A DNA stretch of 64,000 nt from Salticus scenicus (GCA_963930645.1 OZ005662.1:97076436-97140435), one strand, 5' to 3'; counted from the first letter of the stretch, positions 22,747 to 35,983 are shown. Translations and numbers: made by a program. Notes: generated by a model not told the origin, from the sequence alone.

Positions 22747-24754
22747 TTTTAATGTGATACAAATAAATTAAAGCATATTTTAAGAGTTTTTTTGCGTGAC
22801 ATTTTACAGTTTTAACAGCAAATATTGTGAATTCTTAATAATCACAATAATGTCTTCGTTCGATATAATTAAAAGCTTGATTTGAAATGTACAATATATT
22901 GTTTATGTTCTCGCTTAACGATATCTTGTTTACATAATGAAATAAGTTAGTACAAAACTTAAGAAATTTAAACAAAGACCAATATTTTTTTTTCCAGTCT
23001 CTCTTCTCATTAATCGTCCTTAAAGAATTACGAAAAAAATTATTTTTATCGTGAGATTATTAGCGAAAAAATCATTCTTTTCTATTTCCACATAGTTTGT
23101 ATTGGATAGATTTTCCTCATTAGAATGCAAAACACGTGGGGGATGTGATTATTAAGTACCCGTTGTGTTTACTTTAATCTGAAAGCTATGAAACACACCT
23201 GCAGTAATCAATTTGAAGCCTCGGGCATCACATTCCACCCTAGCAAAGGACAGTAAACGTCGCTTTAAAATTTGTCAACAAGGTTATTGAAGAATTCTTT
23301 TAGCTTAAAATTAACATGCAAACTAAGTTTTTTTTGAAAATGGGAGAGTGAGATAATAAATTTTGTAATAGGGTAAAAATAAAACAATTTTGTTATTGAA
23401 TGGGGAAGCCAGAGACAGACGAGTTATATAATTTTACAGAACTTTGTCCAAAGTAAAGAAGACTATAAACAGTTTATGGCTGTTAAAATTAAACATCTCA
23501 CTACCGATTTTGTAAGGTATTAAATTAATTATTCTTTAATTTACATAATAGGGCATATATAAAGCCTGTATTTATTACTTAAAAAATTTACATGGATAAA
23601 ATAGGGTATTTCTGGGAAAATTTTCATCTTGTAATGTATTTTTTTTTTTTTTTTTGTACTTATTATTCTCTTAAAAACAGAAAATTCATTTCAATAACGA
23701 TATATTTGATAAATCTTATTCTTAAAATCCCAAACATTCGTTAAAATAATAATAATAATAATAATAATTAGCTTTTAAGCGTGTTCTTTTCATTTTCCAA
23801 TGACATACTTGTACTCATATAAATCTAGTACAGATTTTTCGGTCGTGATAAGAACAATGAGATGGACAGATTGCCTGGCCCAATTAAAAACTAAAATGAA
23901 AACTAATAACCCAATCAAACTAATGACCCAATCAGAAGCTAAAAGAAATCACCCATTATGCTCAGTTTCCTCACGCTTCGATAAATTTATCTTTTCTTAA
24001 TTTGTTGTGTTGATTTATTGGTGTCAGTTTCGCATTTTAGTTTTAATGCAATTGTATGGTATTTTCTATGTAATAATACCCGTAATGCAAGTTTATGTGA
24101 AATTTTGCCCCATTCAGCCGTGTTAAAAAGATCTTAAATCTCAAATAACGTACGAAATTTTTAACATAGATTTCTATTCAGCATTAAAAAAAATAGTTTT
24201 AAATATTGTGAAGTTTCAAGCGTGGTAGAATTGTCAAAAGTTCAACTAAAGTTCAAATTAAGAGGCCGTTCATGTTCTAAAATGATTATTTAATGTTCAT
24301 AACAAATACAGTTAAGTTTACCATTAATTTATGTAAGACAGATTATATAATTGAATGAATTGTTTTATATATCACTTATTTTAGAACACATAATAACGAA
24401 AAAAAATGAATTCGAGACATTTTAAGAAAATTTTATTACGTAAAGTTGTTTAATTATAGTTAGCTTAGATCTAGGCAGTGTTTAACACTAAGAAATGGAT
24501 AATTTGACTTCGGTCCTTAATTTTTAAGGATCTGGTCATCAGGTTTCGGGTTCAAATTTCGGTTTAAGTAAGAATGCTCATAGTAGTACGGAATCTGCTT
24601 TAAGTTGTATCTTTCCGTCTAATGAGCCTTAATGTGCAAAAAACACCTGTAACCAAACCCTTGATTTTTAACGCTATTGCAATTTACACTCTTTGCAACG
24701 TAATTTTTCTATTTAAAAGAAAAAAAAAAATTAATATATTATCACTACAAGAAT

Positions 24755-24796
<42 letters not shown>

Positions 24797-24898
24797 GTTA
24801 CATCTATTTAAATATTTAATTTTACCGTTTATTACGTAAATACACTTTCTACCAATAAGTATTTAGATACTTTTGAATTTATATGTTTTATCAAATAT
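22747..24898. other. Spacer between inverted F1 copies, left part
   Basis: AT-rich. Poly-T at 23640-23655 and 24757-24793, (AAT)n at 23746-23768. Around 24530-24600 there is a B-box-like GGGTTCAAATTTCGG, but no matching A box, so I do not call a SINE. The open frame at 23800-24000 has no recognisable domain. Confidence 0.4.
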
Positions 24899-25510
24899 CT
24901 AGAAAAATTCTGCAGAAATTATCTTGAAACTTTGGGAGTATAAAGAACATAATACACCTCATATGTTTCAGCAAAAGTTTTGTCTTGAAGAAGAAAAAAA
25001 ATCAGTAAAAAATTAAAAATATGTCAAAATGTTTTTGATCACACTGTACGAAGTAATGCTTGAATTACATTTTGGCTGTAGCATGTGATTATGAGGATTT
25101 CTCTAATTATCTGTATAACTTTTTAAAATATAACTGTTTCTTTAAAAAATTGCACAAAAATACCACTTTTTAAATTATAACACGTAGGGTATTAGATTCG
25201 GTACAAGGCCATTTTTAGGAAATTTGGCGTACTGCATTACACACAGCATATTGCAATCTAAATGCAGAAATATTCCATGTGCAGACGAAATATGAGCATT
25301 TTTACTAAAATAATTTTTAACTACAAACTTTTAAAAATTTTCATTTGCATAATTTAATAGTCAAAAGTATTGAGCTACTTATATAAAAGCCCCAAACAAA
25401 TATCGTGTAAATTCAAAAAGTTATGAGTGATAAAATAAACAGAATGTATGAAGTATAACATGTTCTTTATACTCCCAACGTTTCAAGATAATTGCTGAAG
25501 AACTTTTCTA
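24899..25510. mobile_element. MITE-like inverted-repeat element (about 612 bp)
   Basis: Left CTAGAAAAATTCTGCAGAAA... through TTATCTTGAAACTTTGGGAG and TATAAAGAACAT is repeated inverted at 25452-25510, giving ~58-bp arms with few mismatches. No target duplication is obvious and there is no coding sequence. Confidence 0.65.
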
Positions 25511-25779
25511 GCCGTCTAAATTCGTCCAAATACATATTAGCAGATTGTGTAGTTATATGGCATGCAATTATGGCATACAATTCAACAAAAAGTAGCAATA
25601 ATAAATTAAATGAATTAAAACACACGTTTCTATTTCACAATGTACTACAACTGCGATTCAGCAAGAACTCTACAATCGCAAGATATGACATTGGTACACC
25701 AAGTTTTTCCTTTAGAATATACTCTTGATGAAATAGATCACAAAGCCTTTTTCCATATTTGTTGTCGATTACGGACTTG

Positions 25780-26480
25780 TGTCTAAATGTCTAGTACAAT
25801 TGGTTCGACAGAAATACATTAAAAAGGAACTGCCATGTTTGTCACAGGCAGATTTTTGCCCCTAGAACCTGCCCTTCGTGAGATAGATACCTGAAAATGC
25901 CTGCATATTGCACTGTCATCGATTCTTTACAAAAACTTGAGTAAAATATTTTCGACAGAATTCCATTAAAAATGAACTTCACGATTTGACACAGGTAGGC
26001 AGACCTTTGTCCCAGGAATCTGTCCACGGGCATATAGAATGCAAAACCATATAAAATACTGGTATATTGTATGGTTATTAACTATAGACTCGTGTTCAAA
26101 ATTGAGACAAACTGGTTCGACAAAAAGGATTAAAAACGATAGCAAGATATATCACAAGCAAACAGATTTTCACGCTTGTGATTTGCCTTTTGGTGTGATT
26201 GATCCTTGAAAAAGTTTACATCTTACATTGTTACCGACTTTAGTTCTTCATTGTAACTTGTGTTCAAAATTTTATCAAAATCAATTCCTCTGAAGGCATT
26301 AAGAAGGAAATGCAAGATTTGACACAGGCAGACAGACTTTTGAATCTGGAATCTACCCCTCATAAAATCGTTCTTATGTACTTGAATAATGTATTATCAT
26401 CGACTATGAACTCATTTGCTAACTTCAAGCAAAATCGGTTTGGTTGGGAGTCGATCAAACATTGACTGCAAGATTTGAAT
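25780..26480. repeat. Degenerate tandem array, 145-170-bp units, five copies
   Basis: Anchors such as GACAGAAATACATTAAAAAG recur near 25809, 25953, 26118, 26290 and 26443, each followed by a GATTTGACACAGGCAGAC-type segment and CTGCCC. Units are only loosely conserved, so the array is old. Confidence 0.6.
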
Positions 26481-26885
26481 CAAACATATTTTAATAAGTT
26501 AAAAAGTTCTAATAAGTTAAATAAAAGCAGTATAATTATCAGTTTTCAGATTATATATAATGAAAACATTTTCTAACACTGAACAGGATGAAATGATAAA
26601 TATCACATGAAGAATCGAAAAAAAAAAAAAGTTTTAATAAAATATAAAGAGAATCAAAATGAGGAAAAACCCCGTACTTTCCGACGAGAAATTGCGAGAT
26701 TCGCTTCCCAGTGCTACCATTTTGCACACAGACGCGCGTAGTTATGCGTTCACTGTTCCATAAACATTCCCTTTCCAATTAATTCCACACCCCATTGTCT
26801 CTGAAATAAGTAAGTAAATACTGTCACGGTTATTTATTTGCATTCCAAACCCGTGAAATTATTTTCACTGGTAGCAACGTAACAA
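26481..26885. other. Spacer, nothing recognised
   Basis: A slightly GC-richer patch at 26650-26790 has a minus-strand frame (26551-26778) with no known motif. Confidence 0.35.
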
Positions 26886-26904
26886 AAAGGGCCGTTCTTC
26901 CAAA

Positions 26905-26994
26905 AAGCGTATTTATACGCCCAGAGCAGTTAACGCACCGACTTAGAGAGGCGTATATATACGCCCGGAGTAGTTAAAGAGTTAATACTTCATC
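26905..26994 (-). mobile_element. TTAA-element terminus (piggyBac-type), solo end
   Basis: On the minus strand TTAACTCTTTAACTACTCCG is followed by GGCGTATATATACGCC, and a second similar segment (TTAACTGCTCTGGGCG, then TATAAATACGC) follows 40 bp later. This resembles the TTAA + CYCTTT ends and subterminal repeats of piggyBac-type elements elsewhere in the window. The other end was not found. Confidence 0.45.
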
Positions 26995-27640
26995 AGAGAC
27001 TTTGAATATTGTATGCAAAATAAATGTATGTCTCTTACGCTTTAAGAATACTCCAAAAATTTACAGAGACCAATGACCAATAAGCAGCTATAAGGACATT
27101 ACAAATAAAAACAAGAAGCAAGATTTAAAACATAAAAATCATAAGTAGGTGAAATAAATATTTTTAGGTAAAAATGCATATAAAGACGAAATGAAACTTA
27201 AAAGATAAAAAACAAGCATTCATGAGAAATTTCAGCCATGATCCGTTAGCTAGCAATTTTAAAGTTATTCTGTGAAATTTAAAGAATTACAATTTATAAC
27301 AATTTAATTTAGAATTTAAAAAAAAAAAAAAAAAAAGCAAATAAAACTGGATTTATTAATTCTATAACTAAACAGTTTATTAATAAAAAAAACAAATATT
27401 CAAATAGGGTTAAGGGTTGAGTGAGTGAGATTTCTGTGTCACGAGTACTACACTTGGACAATTGGCAACTATTCAAAATAAGATATGAATTTCTAACTTA
27501 TTATTTATAATTTAATAATTAAGGGTATTAAAAATACTCACAAAAGGTATGTATTCATCCAGTACGGAAAAGTATGAAATAATATATAAGTAATCTTATT
27601 TCTAGCATACTTAAGTACTTCGTCGACCATTTTTGCAGAA
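26995..27640. other. Spacer between inverted F1 copies, right part
   Basis: AT-rich, no gene recognised; poly-A at 27319-27336. Confidence 0.4.
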
Positions 27641-28719
27641 AAATAATCAGGTGTGTCACTCACACGACTTTCTCCTACCCTGAAATATAATACTATAAAT
27701 ACAGGTTGGAGATTAAGAGGTAAGATAAAGATGTTATGTAAACCTCTGTTAATCAATTCAAATTAGGCTACGAGAGAGTTTTATATGATAATTAATTCTG
27801 TGTGAGGGGGGGGGGCTACCGCCCCCTCAACCCCCCGTTTCATTAATGCATCTACATTTATACACAATTTAATTCGGTTATTAAAAAATAATTCTGTTTT
27901 TAAAAAATAATTTATCAAAATTATTATTTAAAAAAATTATCTTTTATGATAGTGCAGACGATTTCCATATTGGAGAAGTAGTATAACACCAAATATCCAA
28001 AAAAAAAAAGTCCATTTTATTCTCAATATTTAAAAAAAAAAAAAATTTTTTTTTTTTTTCGTTAAAAGTAAAAAAAATCGATAACTTTGTTTTAAATTAT
28101 CGCAGATCGATGGTTCAACCATTCGTTTTAAAGGTACTGGCGAGCTCTTTTGAAAGATACCCATCATGAAAATTCACTCCCCTCGAGGGGGGACTTCCCA
28201 CCCAGGGGGAGAGGCGAGGCTCCTACATACACAATTTCTTTTCCCCTGTTGACTATCTCTATTACACAAAATATATATTCGTTTCATTTGGTTTAGTGCA
28301 GTCTATAGATGTTAAACTCTACTTACCTGCAATTTCCCCCATAGACGTAATGTATTTGAATACTTTTGAGTGTCCCTGTACACGAATCATTTGCTTGATC
28401 TTAACGAAAAGTGTAGTGTAGCATCCTTATATGATACTCATTTAAAATACCAAGTTTGAACTTTCTGCCATAATTTGTTTTTGAGATATGCTGATAAGAG
28501 ACAGACGCACACACACAGACACACAGACAGGCATACACACAGACACACAGACAGACATACACACAGACACACACACAGACATACACACAGACCATTTGCT
28601 AAAAATATGATTTTCATATTCATGGGACCTCGAACATGTAAATATAACAAAAACTCGAGTTCGAAAATTTGACCCAAAAACAGTACTTTCTCTACCTTAT
28701 GGGTAAGAGAAAGTAAAAA
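27641..28719 (-). mobile_element. Two-hairpin element, subfamily F1, copy b
   Basis: End B (inverted) at 27644-27674: AATCAGGTGTGTCACTCACA then CGACTTTCTC. End A hairpin ACTTTCTCTACC...GGTAAGAGAAAGT at 28684-28714. The body matches copies a and c, including a (CACACAGA)n tract at 28506-28590 and a G-run / C-run block at 27806-27836. Frames at 28401-28677 are microsatellite translations, not genes. Confidence 0.75.
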
Positions 28720-29049
28720 TATCTATTTGAAAGTTTATAGGTCTCCGTTTCTTGTAAATCAGAACGAGGTATTTATTTTAATAATGATATAGGTACATAT
28801 CAAATAATTTTGAGAAATGTTATTAAGGGTATAAAATCAAGAATTTTTTTAGATTGCAATTCCATATATACTATATAAATAAAAAAAAGCAAAAAGTTTG
28901 TCGGCGGAACACATCCGGGTGGACCACGCCCGTTTTTGATTGGTCTATACTCGGGGAAAGGATAACTTGACAGTGTGTATTAGCCTGTAGAAATTACACA
29001 TCCGTGAAAGAAAATAGTTCTTTACTATATTTAAGTGTAATAAACTTTT

Positions 29050-31980
29050 TCTCGATTTTTTTTTATTCTGGTAAACTGAAAAAAGATTAACTATTTAAAC
29101 TAAACATATTTATGTTAACACATGGAATTTTTTGTAATAGATAAGCATAAAATTTATATCAATGTATTGTTTCGCGAAGAAAGTCTGTTGGCGAAATATT
29201 GGCGGAAGAGGAAATACCGGAAGCAACCTTTTAACCCCTATTGTGAGTGCGAAACAGTTTGGTGGGGCTAATAGATTACTTTATTTTCGAAAAATTGAAG
29301 ATAATTAATGCACAGTCCGCTTCTTTAATTTCACAACTGTTAAAAATAGAGTAAAAATTTTGACGGATTTGAACTTTTGGGAAATTTTCACACCAGATTC
29401 ACACCAAATATGTCAATGAAATATTCAAGCTAACAGGAATAAGGAAAAATATTTTTCGACATATACTTTTTCTTTTTCGTTATTATTATTACATTGATAA
29501 TATAATTTCAATTCGTTTACGCATTGTTATATAAAATATTTTTATTCCCAATACAAACAACTAATAGTGTTTACATTAATTTATACTATGCACTATATAC
29601 TAAAGATTTTACTTTTTTTTTTTTTTATGGAACAGAACAATAAAAGAAAAACATAATTATCTTTGATAATAATAATAATAATAATTATCATATATATATA
29701 TCAGACTTATATATGTAAAATTTATATATAAATGGGAGACAGATCATTTATTTAAAGCCGAAATTACATAATTAGCAAGCATTACATTGTAAAACAAATT
29801 TTATTTTAATGGATATTTACTTAAAGAAAATTAATTGGGAAATAAATACTGTTTGAGACTTTATAACAAATTGATCGATACCTTGGAGAGGAATTAGAAA
29901 ATTTTAAAGATATGTAGAGCAATTATGTAGGATTTTCTATATTGCAGTTTAAAATATTTACTTTTAAAGATATCATTATAAAAAATTTTGATTAGAAAAA
30001 GCTTACATTGAATAGAATTATTACTTATAATTCTGTGGATTTAGTTGGTAAAATAATCTCATCAAGTGAATAAAAACTATATTATTTAACAAAAATAATA
30101 AATTAAATTAATTTAAATTAAATTAAAAATAAATAAATAAATAAAGGCTGATAGTGGTCAAGTGAATTGAAATGAAATTTAAATTCTGTCCTACACATAG
30201 TATAATTTTGTGAAAGTGGCCTATTTATTTATTGTGTATGCATGAAAATGTACTCCTGACACTGTCTGCTTTAATCAAGGTAGTGTATCGCAAAATTTTA
30301 ACGACACAATTATTATTATTATTATTGGCTCTTTGAAAGAAATAGTTCTCTCGTCCTTATAAATCTATCTTTTGAGATTTGAATTTAGAGCCAAGAGCCT
30401 CCTAAATTCATAAAAATGCCTCGAAGTTCTTCCAAAAGCTACACAAAAGTCAAAAACTTATTTTCAGATATCTAAAATAATTCCAAATGTCTACAAAATT
30501 GGTATTCATTCAATTGCTAAGTTTTTCAGTATCAAGTATGACGGAATTTTGACTCATTTTCTGCAATTGCTCTACATAATTTACTACAATAGTTATTTTT
30601 CGATTTAAATATACAAATATCCTTTAAAAAATGGGAGAGGGTTCTTAACTTTGTTTATAAATTGTAGCCCTTTGAAACGGTTACTATATAAATTTCTGAA
30701 AATTTCTGTCGAACATTATCTCTCAATTTTACCTTTAATATTTTTTTAACTGTGCCAAAGGGAAAACAAAATCACAAAATAAAAAGATAAATCGTTTTTA
30801 TTTAGTCTATGCTGTCGGAAAGAAATAGTCCTTAATAAAAGTGTGGAAACATTGTTTCTGAAAATTTTAAGATTGCTTTTAAATTTAATATCACACATTA
30901 ATATCAAAGCATGCTTATCCATTCAATATATCAAAATAAATTGAAAAATGCGTGAAATGACATGCTTTCATTCCTATTCCAAAGAATCGAATAACGTAAC
31001 ATTTCCCTCTTTCTCATCTATAAAAATCTCATTCCAACCTCCTAAAAATGCTATGAAAATAAATGTTTCAACTCAGTTTTTAAAAATAGCAGTCGCAAAG
31101 GTGTGTGTTTATCAGTATTAAATAAATACATATAGACAAATCATATTTACAAGTAAATTAAAATTCGCTTCCCTTTCATATAAATTGTGAGTTTCTTAAT
31201 TTTATTCAGAAATAAATATATAAAAATTCTCATATTCACATTTAGCATAAAAAATCGGGATACAGACAAAATGAATGTATATAAACAAATTGTTAACAGA
31301 GATTGCCTCTGCATATGAAAATTCACTATATTTATTTATTTATTTTAAATTAATATTTTTTAAATATTTTCATAAAAGCTTTAAACTATTTCCACTTTCT
31401 CATTTTTTTACTGCTTTTAACATTTACTGATTAACCGGTAAATAATAATGCAAATTGAAAATCTGTTACGTTTTGTTCATTTAGAACTTTTTGTTCATTT
31501 TCTCCACAGAAGATACTGCCATTTAAAAATCACAGTTTAAATCTTATGATAAAATAATTTTTCTGCCAAAATATATTCGAAATATTTTAAAAGTATATTT
31601 TTAAATTATAAATATATATATATATAATAATCAGTTTCTCTTTAAAGAAACAAAGACAAAAAATGTACATACAGATAATATTTAATTTAATTTTTTCCTT
31701 TTTCAAAATATTTAAGTATTAACCTTTTTTTTTTTTTTTTTTTTTTTCCTCTCAAGGTAAAATGTAGTATATTACATAATTTGCAGTAATATGGATTTAC
31801 AATAAATTGTAAGTAATGAATTTAGTGTAAATTCATTTCTAAAGAAACTAAAAAATATACTCTGAAAAAATATTTTTATTTTAATCTAAAAAAAGAAAAA
31901 GAAAAAACTTTCCGAAATCATCGCTAAATCACCCTATATCGCAACCCAATTAACGCCAAGTGCGTAAACAGGTCTCTGTA
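29050..31980. other. AT-rich stretch without recognised features
   Basis: Homopolymer and trinucleotide runs only, for example (AAT)n at 29668-29686 and (TTA)n at 30311-30328. No open frame above 60 codons. The segment TCTATACTCGGGGAA near 28943 recurs inverted at 32005-32020. Confidence 0.5.
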
Positions 31981-32549
31981 GCCTTTGCAATGCTGTCAAG
32001 TTATGCGTTCCCCGAGTATAGATCATAGCCTCTTATACTAGTTGCCTGTCGCGTGGCTCGGAAGCTTGGCAACAGTTGACGTGGTAGACAGCGCCACCTG
32101 GTACAGATTGCACGGCTTTTTTATTCAACAGCCACCAAAATATTTTAAAAGTGGGATATGATATACATAAAAGGCGAATAGAATCGAAGAAACGTCGATT
32201 ATATATATCACATATCACTTCTTAAAATTATTGTTGACAGTTGAATCAAGGTTCTTCTATCATAAGGTTGGGCCATTTGAAGAGTAGCCAATCAGAAGCA
32301 AGCAGAAGTGAAACGTCACGTGGCGAAAGATAGAAACAAACTACGATACAAGATATACGGCTGTTCGCCCAGAGCTAGCTATTACTTACTAAAAAATATA
32401 TCCTATAATCTGATATAAATATTACCCAAAAACGAAAATCAAGAACGGTATTACATGAATAAAAGTACATTCGTTAAAATATTTATTTTAAATACATATA
32501 AGTTCATAAAAAATTATAAAGCTTTCGCGTTTTCGGCAACATTGCTATG

Positions 32550-33245
32550 CATTTGTTTACATTTTTAATACTTCAATAAAACGACGAATTTCAATTATAT
32601 TAAAAATGAAATAAAAATGCAGTTATTTAATTGGTTTACTCAAAAGAAAGCACACATATTTTTTTTTTTTTTTTTTAGAATGTAAAATATATACATTTTA
32701 CTGTACGATCGCGATATGTTTGTTTACATTTCAGATATTTCAGTAAAATTATGAATTTTAAATTTATGAGTAAAAATGAAACATAAGCACATTTTTTTAA
32801 ATATTTGTTTAAAGTAAAACACTTATATTTTTCAGTTTAAAAAGAAATACACAATATATGAAGTTATCTGTAATATTATGACATGTTTGTTTACCTTTTA
32901 AATACTTCAACATTGACATGAATTACTTCAATAAGACGATGAATTTCAATTATATTAAAATGAACTGAAAGAAAAATGCAGTTATTTAAATGTTTTGCTC
33001 AAAAGAAAGCGCACGTATTTGTTAAAAAAAATCTAAAATATATAAATTTTGCTGTGCTAGCGTGATTTGTTTGTTTAAATTTCAGATATTACAGTAAAAT
33101 TATGAATTTTAATTATATGAGTAAAAATAAAATACAAATACATTCTTTAAAATAGTTTGTTCAAAATAAAACACTTATAATTTTCAGTTTAAAAAAAGAT
33201 ACATAATATACTCAGTTATCTGTAATATTATGAGATACCACAATT
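32550..33245. repeat. Four satellite-like monomers in A-B-A-B order
   Basis: TGTTTAC or TGTTTAA marks unit starts at 32554, 32721, 32888 and 33072 (spacing 167, 167, 184). Units 1 and 3 share ACGAATTTCAATTATATTAA and AAATGCAGTTATTTAA. Units 2 and 4 share TTTCAGATATT, CAGTAAAATTATGAATTTTA and TTATCTGTAATATTATGA. All four share a looser core, so a dimer of related monomers was duplicated. Confidence 0.65.
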
Positions 33246-33307
33246 TGTTTCATGTTTCATAAAGATAATAAATTTTAACAAAATCTTAATTATGTACCTA
33301 TTTGAAT

Positions 33308-33309
<2 letters not shown>

Positions 33310-33342
<33 letters not shown>
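33310..33342. repeat. (AT)n microsatellite
   Basis: Uninterrupted AT dinucleotide run. Confidence 0.95.
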
Positions 33343-33345
<3 letters not shown>

Positions 33346-34093
33346 TCTTGACAGCAGACAACAGGCATTGGCTACTGTCAGCTTTCAAAAGAGTATACTT
33401 GAAAATCGAAGTGAAGTAGCATAAACATTTAACAAACATACTTATTACATGATTATTGCTAATTTAATATCCCTTTGATTTATTACTTCTGATCTTGAAA
33501 ATGCATGATGGTATATTACTTATATGATTTGATTTTATGAGCAATCTATCTATTGCTATTATACATCCCAGTTTTTCATCAATGTTCTATCACTTTCAAC
33601 AATCTATTCTTTAAGAAAATTATGTGCTCTAATACGGAGCACGTCAAAGAAGCAACAAAAGACATAGATTGAGATTATCACACGGTACATTTAAACAAAT
33701 TCGATTAAAAGAAAAAAAAAATTAAATCATAAAAACGCAATTTAAACACACTTATTTCAAATGTAAACAAGATTTGATCCATTCGCCTTATGACGTAGTG
33801 CGCGAGAAATCTCAAATAGCTAAAATTTTGCGCATCTATGAAATAGCACCCCCCTGAGTTGAATAAAAAAGTCACGCAATCTGTAGCAGATGGCGCTGTC
33901 TACCGCTTCAACTGTTGCCAAGTTTATGAGCCACGCGACAGGCATCTAGTTAAGGAGGCTATGTCTAGATTTAACTACTTTGGTGATGAAAGCTGGCCTC
34001 TTTTTTTTTTTTTTTTTTTTTGTAAAAACTGATGAAATTTTTTTTTTTAAGAGCTCTAAAAACTGTTCATATTTTGTAAGGACACTATATGTA

Positions 34094-34276
34094 CAGTGCC
34101 CGCAGCGGTCCTATATTTTCACGTATGTTTTATTATTTTAATATGTACCACTATTTTTTTGTACATTTTTTATCAAGATTTTAAAACTAAAGCAATATGT
34201 AAAAGTATACTGATTGATTAAAGTGGTGGGAAAATAATAAAATGCACGTAAAAATATAGGACTGCTGCGGGCACTG
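34094..34276. mobile_element. Tc1/mariner-type MITE (183 bp)
   Basis: Terminal inverted repeats CAGTGCCCGCAGCGGTCCTA and, inverted, CAGTGCCCGCAGCAGTCCTA, continuing through TATTTTCACGT / TATTTTTACGT. TA dinucleotides flank both sides (34092-34093 and 34277-34278). Confidence 0.88.
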
Positions 34277-34279
34277 TAT

Positions 34280-35465
34280 ATACATCAAGTTTTTAGATTT
34301 AAAGGTATTATGTTGCAAAGCTTTACAACGCGATATCATTCGATTGTTTTCGTCTTATAATCAGAGTCTAATATTAAACAAAAACAGTCTAAAATTAAAG
34401 AATAATGAATAATGTTTTTAAAAATTATCACTTTGAAGTTCTAAGAGCTGCAATTTTGAAATTACAGCGTACTTATTTCCCATACATAATCCATTAAATT
34501 TGTAAAAAAAATTGTTGATTCATTCTTGAGAATCATTCACATAAGACCATAGAGCATTGTTGCAAAACGAATGCAAAATGGAAGAAATATTTTATTTAAT
34601 TTAATTTGTAACATGTTATTTTGACTTTTTGACCTTAAACGGAATTTTTAATTATGTTACAAAGCCCAAAATGTGATATAAAAAATAAATAGTGGTTCAA
34701 TTCTTTTAAATTTAGTGACCAGCGACGCGGGCGTAGACTGCTAGTTTACAAATATTCTGATAAATAATTCCCATGACGAATCCCTCCCAATAACAAAAGA
34801 AGAAAGACAGTTGTGTACATATTGATCCCTATGAAATTACGCACGTCAGATATGGGAACATCAATTTAGTTGTCCTACATTTAATAACTAACAGATAGCT
34901 ATGGAAATGGTACCAGGTCAAAACGGAACACATCTCTTGTGGAACACATAAAATAACCATTCCATTGTTTCCTTTTCGGGAAAAATAAATAAAAAGGTTT
35001 TAGAAGTACTACTTAGACAAATAATATAAACACTAGTTCTAAAATTGAAGCATAACAACTTGTTTTGTTTTCTTGTTTATTTTAAGCATAAATCTTAAGC
35101 AAATGAATGCCAACATAAAATTTAGATACGTTTTATGCAAAATAAATATTTGAACTTTGTATTATTTTGGACTAGGATACAATTTAACCCTTTAACGTTC
35201 ACTACTTAATTTATTTTAAAAATTACTAAACTAATTTTTAAAATGGCTTTTAGACACATAGCTGATCATAAATATTTAAAAAATAAAAAATTATCATTGT
35301 GACTTTTCGAGAAATTTTCGGTTTGAATCATCTGTAAGCAAACCTTATTAAATTCAAATAATATTAAATTTAATAAATAAATCACTTTGTAAGTAAACAT
35401 TATCGACAAAAAAAAACTCTTAAAAGTTGCATAGATCCCAACATTTCAATTTATTCCGGAGTATT
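34280..35465. other. AT-rich spacer with one isolated TTAA-type end
   Basis: Nothing coding. TTTAACCCTTTAACGTTCAC at about 35185 looks like a solitary TTAA-element end; no partner was found. Confidence 0.4.
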
Positions 35466-35469
35466 TTAA

Positions 35470-35691
35470 CCCTTTGCAGAGCAAGGCAATTCGGTTCATT
35501 TAAATTACACTGCCACCGGTATTTACGAACATAATTAAAATAAAAGAAATTTTAAATTTTCACGTTAAATAAAGGGCCTTTTCTGCTATGTTATAAATGT
35601 AAATTTTTGCTAAAAGGATTCCGGGATGAGTTTTTGCAATTGAGAATTAAAATTAGGTGTTCTATCAGCGGGAACACTGCGACTGAAAGAG
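35470..35691. mobile_element. TTAA-flanked MITE (piggyBac-type, 222 bp)
   Basis: TTAA at 35466-35469 and 35692-35695. Ends CCCTTTGCAG and, inverted, CTCTTTCAG. Such ends and TTAA sites are typical of piggyBac-derived nonautonomous elements. No coding capacity. Confidence 0.65.
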
Positions 35692-35983
35692 TTAAAAAAT
35701 GATAATAACTTAATTTTTCATAAGGGGTTACAGAGTTTCAAAAACTAAAATAATTTTTTTTTCCAGTATAAAAATAAAGTTTTTGAACACATAAAACATT
35801 AATATTTAAGCAATATTTTATAAATTTTACATTAAAAATTTTGGAAATTTCATCTGATGGGTGCTGGCTTCCAGTTCACCTTCGGAAAGGAAAGTGGATA
35901 TGGTTTTTCTGAAACTAATGTACCGATATTATAGAAATTTTGCGCACATTTTCAAAATAGAATTGACTAGTGATTAAATGGAA

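Larger units (their letters stand above)
32020..33967. mobile_element. TIR element (about 1.95 kb) of unknown class
   Basis: Left arm 32020-32125 (TAGATCATAGCCTC, GTTGCCTGTCGCGTGGCTC, GGCAACAGTTGACG, GTAGACAGCGCCA) matches the reverse complement of 33862-33967 over more than 100 bp. The interior has the satellite-like repeats described below and no transposase. The frame at 32033-32218 is just the left arm. No clear target duplication. Confidence 0.65.
28870..34744 (+). mobile_element. Possible Helitron (5.9 kb), carrying nested elements
   Basis: The 5' side begins CTATATAAATAAAAAAAAGC followed by GTTTGTCGGCGGAACACATC. The 3' end ACCAGCGACGCGGGCGTAGA, then CTGCTAGT, is preceded by AT-rich sequence and matches the end at 16030-16069. 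CTAG|T ends next to a short GC stem are characteristic of Helitrons, which leave no duplication. No Rep/helicase frame is present, and the pairing of these two particular ends is an inference. Confidence 0.35.

Noticed and set aside
24530..24610. tRNA gene or SINE head
   Set aside because: Only a B-box-like GGGTTCAAATTTCGG; no A box or stems.
28401..28677. Open frames on both strands around the CACAGA tract
   Set aside because: Cys/Val or Thr/His-rich translations are the microsatellite of an F1 element.
21778..28719. F1a and F1b as terminal inverted repeats of one 7-kb transposon
   Set aside because: Each copy has complete ends A and B of its own, and other F1 copies occur alone.
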